Below, one piece after another: positions 60,589 to 64,000 of a stretch of DNA of 64,000 nt. The number at the start of each line of letters is the position of its first letter. Position 1 is the stretch's first letter. The stretch is from Gymnogyps californianus (taxonomy: Eukaryota; Chordata; Aves; Accipitriformes; Cathartidae), in NCBI RefSeq assembly GCF_018139145.2, contig NC_059481.1, positions 12,450,368-12,514,367 of the forward strand, in the 5' to 3' direction. Both the position numbers and the translations under genes were made by a program. Under the pieces are notes generated by a model. It had not been told where the DNA came from. It did no database searches and saw only the letters and a list, made by a program, of their open reading frames with translations.

Positions 60589-63500
60589 CTACATTTTAAG
60601 AAAACAAGAAGAAAAAAATCAGAGAAAAAAAGAAAGGCTCAGAACATCTAATATTCTGCTGAAAATGGATAAAATATAGTAAGACATATTGCTCAAACTG
60701 ACACAGAATGCTTGTGTATTAACAGAAAATATTCAGTTTTAGAGCATGTAACAGGTATGGAGTCTTATGATGATTTCATCTCACTCTCATGACTAGGCCA
60801 GCCTCACCATCCACCAACACTTGCCTATCAACAGATTTCTTTCTGGACTAATGAACTCATAGCTCTACTAACTTCGCCTTTACGACAAGTAGTATTAAAA
60901 TTGTGCCAGTTTTGGTGTTTTAGGACAGATGCCTAATAGCATATGTCATTTCTGTATGGGGGAGAGAACATGCTGGCGACTAGTGTTCTAAAAGGCGCTC
61001 TATTATATGACCTTTGCTATCCACAGAAAAGACTCTGGCTGAGCTGCCGCACAAGTAATGATTCAGCAGTGGAGGATATAAAACGCTTCCATGAATCTCT
61101 CTCTAATCTGCCTTTTTATGCCGTAACGATTCATACTTGTCTAAGGAAATTAAAAAAAAGAATAATGACGATAACACCAGCTGCTTCTGTGCTGAGAAGC
61201 AGGAGATGATAGAGAAGATGCTAAAGATACTGCCAAAGAGGGTGGGGCATAGGCACAATAATTTAATCAAATAATTACCCATCATGTACACTAGCGCCAA
61301 ACAAATTGAAGAATTTACTTCTACCAATTATTACTTCATTTAAAAAAAAATACTATTGAGGCTTTTTCTGATAAAAAAACCCAAGTATTTTATGTTCTTT
61401 TGCTGAAGGACAATGTTGCGTCTGAGTTACAAAATACTAACAAAACTCAAATAATAACGTCATTTGAGGTTTACACCAGTCAAAAATATTTCACACCTCT
61501 GCATTTTCAAGCCAACTTCTCTCAACAGAGTGCTTAGCTATTAGGAGATGAACCATTTAACAGAATCTGTTTAAATCTCAAAGTTACTGTTGTCAGAGTA
61601 ACCTTCCCTTGTAACAATATGAACAATGCATAGTCAGGTGCCCTTCTTTAAGTTGGAATTTCTTCTTTTACTGTACTTCTTCATCAGGCACATTTATTCT
61701 TTTGTTCATTCACATATTGCTAATATTAATGGACTCGTTCAAAACCATGGGAAGGAATGAAAAAAAGATGAGGCAAAAGAGAAGTTTTAAATTAGCTCTC
61801 TCTTCCCTACAGTGCAAGCAAATCTTTCAGACGTTAAGTTTTCCGAAGTTCTAATGGAAAAACTAAATTATGGGAGCTCGCAGTTGGCCCAAATTTTATT
61901 AAACATGATCCTTGAGACAATTATCCTTCAACCTGCTAATGTTTCTATTTGTTACATGTAGGCAAGTCACTCATGTATGTATTTATTTATACTCACACAA
62001 AGTCTTAGTATTTAGTGAGAATGAATGGACTTAAAAGCCTAGTAAATTCCACAAACTTGTTTTCTGAACTCCCAGAGAACTAGAAAACTTAATACTGAAA
62101 ACTTCAAAGAAAACAGGAAGCAAGTGTCTTATTTCATTGGGCAGACTTTCATTTTGGTTAGCTTGTTTTCATAAATTCTTTACCCTATTGATCCAACATT
62201 GATGGAGCAGCTACAAGAACGTGCACATGATGTCAGCAGCTGTAAGCGTAGCAGGCACCTTATGAAGATATAGGCTGCCAAAGCTTAAACAACATAGCAT
62301 TTAAGATACATGTAATCAGCTGATGTCTTGTTTATACTAAACTTGAACAATGGGGAATATTTTTTGGCAGAAGTATCTATTTGTAAAGGTAAAAGGAAAG
62401 CAAACTAAAATAATTCCTTTTAGGAAGCAATGTGCTCTGTTAGCCTAAAGCCAGAAACACCTGAATTTTCATCTTAGCTCTGGCAGTGATTGTGGATGTG
62501 GACTCATGCAGGAAGCCTTTATTCAGATCATTTTTCTCAATGCTACTTAAATATCCCATAAAGCTATTTTCATAATAATATTAATACATAATAAAGAATA
62601 AGTGTTAAGTCTAGAGATTATTTTTTTCTAATGGAAGTGCTTTGAAATGCATCAAAGGTAGTGTTTTATGTTCTCACAGCTATATTCTTCTTTCACTTGA
62701 TGCCTGTTTGCCTCACATTGAATTTAGGATGTTGATATGGAGTCAAAGCTCTAAGGGAGATAGGGCTTTCCTACTTTCGGAAAATGTAATGTAAGGTGCT
62801 TACTTTAAAAGACATATTTAGACTTAATGGCTGTGAAGAAAAATTTAAAACCATGAACTGAGTATGAGATGATGCCATGAATCTGCAGACAATCAAAAAA
62901 AAAAAAAAAAAAAAAGTCAGCCATGTAGATACTGCATCTTAATTTAAGCATCAATGCTAATTATGCCAGCGCTGATCAATTCAAAAGGACCAGCACTCTA
63001 TCCTCTTTTGATGCAGAGATGGCTTAGTGCAGTATGATACGAATGTGAGAACATTCAGCTTTTGCCAAAAGCAAAAGGAAAGAAGGAGGAAAGGAAAAGT
63101 GTGAAGCTATATCCTCAAAGTTCAAACTAAGAAAAAGATGCATTTCCTTCCCCGGACTGAAAACAGAAAAGTTCTTTTAACAATAAATTCAGATACCAAA
63201 CACCTAACCTTTTGTCACCCTCATTTTTAACACCTCTGCTTCCTGTCTGAACAAATTCCCCAGCTCAGCCCTTTTCGGTAGAAAGTTTGTTGCATCAAAC
63301 AATGCAGTACCAAAATAAAAGTGCACAAAAATTAGGTAGAATATCAGGTTTACAAAAAAGATTTCTACATAACTCTAAGAATCTCTACTATACCTTCTAG
63401 ACCTAATATTCTGCATAGTGAAGAACACCCTTAATTATAACATCAAGATATAAAAGCACCTGTGTGATATACTTTTAGCTCCAGCTGACATTAAAAAAGT

Positions 63501-64000
63501 AACAGGCCTAAGAATTTTTTTTATTAAGGTCTTGGTGATATTTTTTAAATGGACATCAATGCTATCAGTACAAATGAAAACAACGGAAGTCTGAGTACGC
63601 AGAGATGATCTTTGAAACCCGTTTAGTTCTCCCTTCCTCAGAGGATCAAAACAAACAAGTGGGGTTTTTTATTATTACTCATGAAATTAGAAAGCCGATA
63701 CCGCTTTAAAAAAAAGTAGTTAAAAAAAAGTTAAGACATTATTTAAGCATTGCTCCATTGAAAATCTGCATGTTCTAAATGTAGTCAGTTATAAACAATC
63801 CAATCCCATCACATCGCTTTTTGGGGAAGAAAAATTACCACACTCGCTCAACTGTAATGGAGACAAAACCTCTGATGTAGCTTACTCTCCCCGCAACATA
63901 GTTCTTTCAAATAATTTTAATAAAAGTTAAATTTGTACCAAGGAACCAATTTAATTTACAAGTCTTTATTACATTACGTATTAAGTTTTCACAAAATTAA
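60589..64000 (-). other. COPS2: COPS2 intron 1 (partial)
   Basis: At least 3.4 kb of AT-rich intron running off the right edge. No CpG island and no sequence encoding MSDMEDDFMCDDEE is present, so exon 1 and the promoter lie outside. An A21 run is at 62,895-62,915. No repeat family is recognised. Confidence 0.75.
62895..62915. repeat. poly(A) run of 21
   Basis: Uninterrupted A run in COPS2 intron 1 without a recognisable retroelement body next to it. Confidence 0.8.

Overview
The window is vertebrate nuclear DNA, most likely from a neoavian bird. Two multi-exon genes on the minus strand have introns with canonical splice sites, CpG-island promoters and long AT-rich introns. Two kinds of mobile DNA point to a bird: a CR1-type LINE 3' end at 21,588-21,650, and a solo LTR at 26,691-27,270 of a family I know from Neoaves. 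There are no bacterial-style features.

Layout from left to right. 1-640 is a CpG island with a TATA-like box and a CCAAT box in minus orientation. It looks like the promoter of a leftward gene whose body lies outside the window; mammalian synteny would suggest SHC4, but no SHC4 coding sequence is visible. 641-7,900 is intergenic and holds only a speculative plus-strand two-exon transcript (6,029-6,113 and 7,667 to about 7,930). About 7,915-39,960 on the minus strand is the complete SECISBP2L gene: 18 coding exons, 3,309 nt of CDS, 1,102 residues, a 3' UTR of about 3.9 kb, and a CpG-island promoter at about 39,430-40,530. About 40,530-47,500 is AT-rich intergenic DNA with one 45-bp tandem duplication. 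About 47,500 to beyond 64,000 on the minus strand is COPS2: exons 2-13 are present, encoding residues 19-443, and exon 1 lies beyond the right edge. The exon lengths sum exactly to the 443-residue length of the human protein.

The two genes are head-to-tail, in the same order and orientation as on human chromosome 15q21 (SECISBP2L, COPS2). They have no direct functional link. SECISBP2L is an L7Ae-type RNA-binding paralogue of the SECIS-binding protein SBP2. COPS2 is the CSN2 subunit of the COP9 signalosome. Both reading frames are intact with no premature stops.

The points most worth a second look are a strong-Kozak 13-codon uORF just upstream of the SECISBP2L start, an in-frame N-terminal extension of that gene, a GC-AG intron in COPS2, a 25-nt microexon and a frame-neutral cassette exon in SECISBP2L, a sense-oriented solo LTR with its own TATA box and poly(A) signal in SECISBP2L intron 3, and the plus-strand candidate transcript converging on the SECISBP2L 3' end. 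I did not find a convincing new biological system; this is mostly a conserved syntenic block.
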